DNA of 64,000 nt from Thuidium tamariscinum (lineage: Eukaryota > Streptophyta > Bryopsida > Hypnales > Thuidiaceae): positions 40,286,821 to 40,350,820 of the forward strand of contig OX344750.2 of NCBI GenBank assembly GCA_947034885.2, given 5' to 3'. The translations under genes and the position numbers were made by a program. The notes beneath the pieces are model-generated. The model made no database searches. It was not told where the DNA came from and saw nothing but the letters and a program-made list of their open reading frames with translations. This document shows positions 61,539 to 64,000 of the stretch, in pieces (the first letter of the stretch is position 1; every line of letters starts with the position of its first letter).

Positions 61539-62547
61539 GGCAATTCCTGGATGCTCGCCTTCAGATCTCAAGTACTCTCTTGCTTACGGCTTGACAAGAA
61601 AAGCAAATCTAATGGAACAAAGGAATTTATCACAGCTGATTTCTCGACAGAGCTCGCTTCGAAGACTAAGTGAGCAGAATGTTGAGCTTGCACTAATAAT
61701 TCCAGTGGCAGCAATTCTCCAGTGGATTCTAAAACCCTAGTGAGTTCTCAAACTCATCAACTATTCAGTGGATTCTACAACTCGGCAATTCTCTAGGAAA
61801 AGATGCCTGAGCAATACGAAAATTTGGTCGTCGTTATATTCCCCTCCACAGACTGCCTGCATTGCAGAAAACGTGGAACTCAAGATTTGTGTGACATCAC
61901 TTGTGTTACGGAATTGATGTTAAAAGAGCTGTACATCCCGTACTGACTAGCTGCCTTGCTTGGCAAGGTCAGTTGATTGGGAGATGAAACTTCGGAGGGG
62001 ATTCGGATCTGGAAGGCAGGTAGAAGCACCTAAAATGAACAGTTGGACACTTACCCTGGAGCAAGAGATTCAGTACGTGCACAGGGAGAAAGATTAATAT
62101 GTGCATTTGTTAGGCAATAAATGGGAATTAAAAAAAATTAGGTTCATATTTTTCTGAGCTTGTATGAATATAATATGAATTTTTGAAAACAATATCCATA
62201 TGTGGATATGGATTGGCAGTTACTACCACTTTTGGGTACATTGTGTGAACAATGTACCAAAAAGTGGCAATAACTACCAATTCTAAAAAAAATTATTTTT
62301 AATTTAGATTTAGTACACTTGGCATGTTTTTACAGGCCAAAGAATTTAAAAATTAAAAATTAATTTTTTTGGGTGCACAATCACTATGCACCCAAAAGGA
62401 TTTTAAATTTTCAAATTTTTAAATCTTCATTTCCCTCCCCCTCCTCCTCTCCTCTTGTGATTTTTTGAAATCAACTGATTGACAAACATTATGGGACAAG
62501 TGATCATGTATTTGTATTTGTATTCGTACATGTATTTGGATCATATC
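61539..62547. other. P450 upstream region with two hairpins
   Basis: No gene is seen. The first 250 bases are the P450 promoter and leader. Two hairpins lie further out: 62,213-62,280, with 32-base arms agreeing at 28 positions around a GTGA loop, and 62,367-62,397, where TTTTGGGTGCA and TGCACCCAAAA pair exactly around nine bases. Confidence 0.5.
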
Positions 62548-63110
62548 TTTTTTTTTTTTTTTTTGAACAAATGGGGAGACCCCATTGCATTAAGAAAAAG
62601 CACAGTACAAAGCAAAACAACAAACAAGCCCGAAGACTGGACAATGAAGAGATAAGAGCAAAAAGAAGCGGGAAAACAAAAAAGAGAAGAAACTACATAA
62701 GGGAGCAAAGAAGAGGACCAGTGTAGTTCCAAATAACTACATTATCAGCTCTAATGGCTAGGATGGGAGAAGAAAGCCATTGCTTGTCGAATCTGGCCCA
62801 GATGTCTTGAGCGCATTGCGGTCTTTGGCAAACCCCAACTTGAGCCTTGAATTGAACCGCTCGCCCCGAGTCGAGGAGTAGTCTCCAGATTTCTAAATGA
62901 GTGAATTCCATAGTCCATCTGTGTCGAGAGAATACCTGGTGATTACGGGAGATCCAAATGAGCCACAAGGCAGAGCCTTGAAGATGATTCCAGATGGTTC
63001 GAGTTGCAAGGTATCTTCTCAGGATGTTGGTTCCAAAGATGCATTGCATGAAGTTCAATCGAGTGTGAGTACCTAAGGGAGAACTCACTCCAGCAACGTG
63101 AATAAGGATG
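62548..63110 (-). mobile_element. 3' end of a LINE (non-LTR retrotransposon), 5'-truncated
   Basis: Read on the minus strand, an open frame from 63,088 to 62,693 encodes about 130 residues with the WNHLQGSALWLIWISRNHQV block, resembling the C-terminal region after reverse transcriptase in plant LINEs. About 125 bases of 3' UTR follow, with the short hairpin GGGGTCTCCCC, and then a 17-base poly(A) tail (T run at 62,548-62,564). The 5' side is missing, the usual result of incomplete reverse transcription. No target duplication could be fixed. Confidence 0.65.
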
Positions 63111-63143
63111 GATAACGAGTGTAGTATAGGTCTATTGTAGCCA

Positions 63144-63182
63144 TTTTTTTTTTTTTTTTTTGAATGGGTAATTTTCCCAATT
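63144..63182 (-). mobile_element. Second poly(A) tail with hairpin, retroelement scrap
   Basis: An 18-base T run at 63,144-63,161 is followed by GAATGGGTAATTTTCCCAAT. On the minus strand this reads as a GGG-AAAATTA-CCC hairpin before a poly(A) tail, the same arrangement as the LINE end at 62,548. CTATAG-like sequence lies on both sides. Confidence 0.4.
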
Positions 63183-63184
63183 TT

Positions 63185-64000
63185 CTATAGTACCATGGCA
63201 TTTTGAGGTTAATTCTCTATAGTTGCTGGTTAGTTTCGGGTTTCACTTAGGTTTCATCTATAGTTCAGCCAATGGATGAATGGAGTGGGTAGTTGGAGGC
63301 GGTTGCTATGGGAGTTAGGAGTTTGCAGTTAAATCAATAGTTTTGCTAAGTTGGTTGGCAGTCTGGAAGAAGCCAGAGCTCCTGCAGTAGTGAAGGCCGG
63401 CAATGTGTGTGGAGAGCGATAGTTCTGGTGTTAGCAATTGTGTTTGGGTGATAAGGTTGTGGTGTCTATAGTTCTTATGTTTAAGTGAGTGGGCTGAATC
63501 TATAGTTTTACAGAGTGAAGCTGTGGTGCTGAATGGAGAGGATCAATTGTAATTTTCGGGAATGAATATAAAGCGGAGTTGAATTGCAAATCTATTGTTT
63601 GTGTGATTGTGTGTGATGAAATATTTGATCTATTGTGCTGGATTTATGAGATGTATGTGAATGGAATTAATGGTATGTCAATTGTGAATTATGTATGGAG
63701 TGCTGGATTGCTATTGTGAGAAACCATGGTGATGGATGTGTTGGCTGGAGTATGGAACTATAGCAGATATGGTTAGTGGAGGTCAATGGATTTATAGATT
63801 TTGTTTTACAATTTTGAGTCTGATGAGATGGCTAGCATGAGATGGATCTATAGCACCAATGAGAGAGGAAGTATGCTATAGTGCATAGGGTTGGTGAATT
63901 TAGACAGGTCTATAGACTCATTTTGCAATTGTGCATATTTGATGCAATGGCTCATATGGAATAAATCTATAGAATCAGTGAAAGAGAGAGTATTCTATGG
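63185..64000. repeat. Degenerate tandem array rich in CTATAG, cut by the window edge
   Basis: CTATAG occurs at 63,185, 63,217, 63,258, 63,466, 63,500, 63,758, 63,848, 63,876, 63,910 and 63,966, with near matches between (CTATGG, CTATTG, TTATAG). Chance would give about 0.2 in 815 bases. In the last 250 bases a period near 118 bp is visible: 63,756-63,873 aligns with 63,874-63,991. No open frame of note is present. Confidence 0.6.

Noticed and set aside
1..64000. CRISPR arrays, bacterial operons or prophage
   Set aside because: Genes have spliceosomal introns and no regularly spaced short repeats with unique spacers occur.

Overview
The window is nuclear DNA of a land plant. Every recognisable protein gene is split by GT-AG introns. 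The families present (ALMT anion channel, class V GH18 chitinase, a CYP72-clan-like P450, a plant-type SNF2-HNH protein, SMC6) and the TTTAGGG-type motifs at 27.96-28.02 kb point to a plant. Introns are mostly 100-520 bp and intergenic DNA is very AT-rich and full of foldback and inverted-repeat elements. That would suit a bryophyte or another seed-free plant with compact introns, but the species cannot be fixed from sequence alone. I rebuilt gene models by hand from reading frames, splice sites and phase agreement, so exon edges are predictions.

Layout. 1-6.7 kb: repeats, plus a broken, CpG-poor copy of the 5' end of the SNF2-HNH gene. 6.7-9.7 kb (+): ALMT-type malate/anion channel, six exons. 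9.7-14.6 kb: AT-rich DNA with small inverted-repeat elements. 15.7-25.0 kb (+): ZRANB3-like SNF2 translocase fused to an HNH nuclease, 21 exons, with three exact-period 73-residue repeats at its C-terminus. 28.0-31.0 kb (-): secreted class V (GH18) chitinase, three exons, with an exact in-frame 69-bp tandem duplication. 33.7-35.4 kb (-): small ankyrin-repeat protein. 36.2-39.3 kb (+): TRZ/ATZ-type amidohydrolase, ten exons, divergent from the ankyrin gene. 39.7-40.7 kb (+): a possible unrecognised gene. 42.8-46.3 kb (-): SMC6 with a single intron in its core, possibly with a leader exon near 47.3 kb. 47.7-57.8 kb: no genes, but a remarkable series of long inverted repeats. 57.8-59.0 kb (+): P450 pseudogene. 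59.45-61.5 kb (-): intact five-exon P450, convergent with the pseudogene. 62.5-63.1 kb (-): LINE 3' end. 63.2-64.0 kb: edge of a degenerate tandem array rich in CTATAG.

The genes do not form one pathway. Two of them (ZRANB3-like and SMC6) belong to replication-stress and DNA-repair families; the others are membrane transport, cell-wall/defence hydrolysis, deamination and oxidative metabolism. The clearest unusual signals are the CpG-decayed gene-fragment copy, the 73-residue repeats in the SNF2-HNH protein, the chitinase duplication, and several near-perfect long inverted repeats that could make double-stranded RNA if transcribed.
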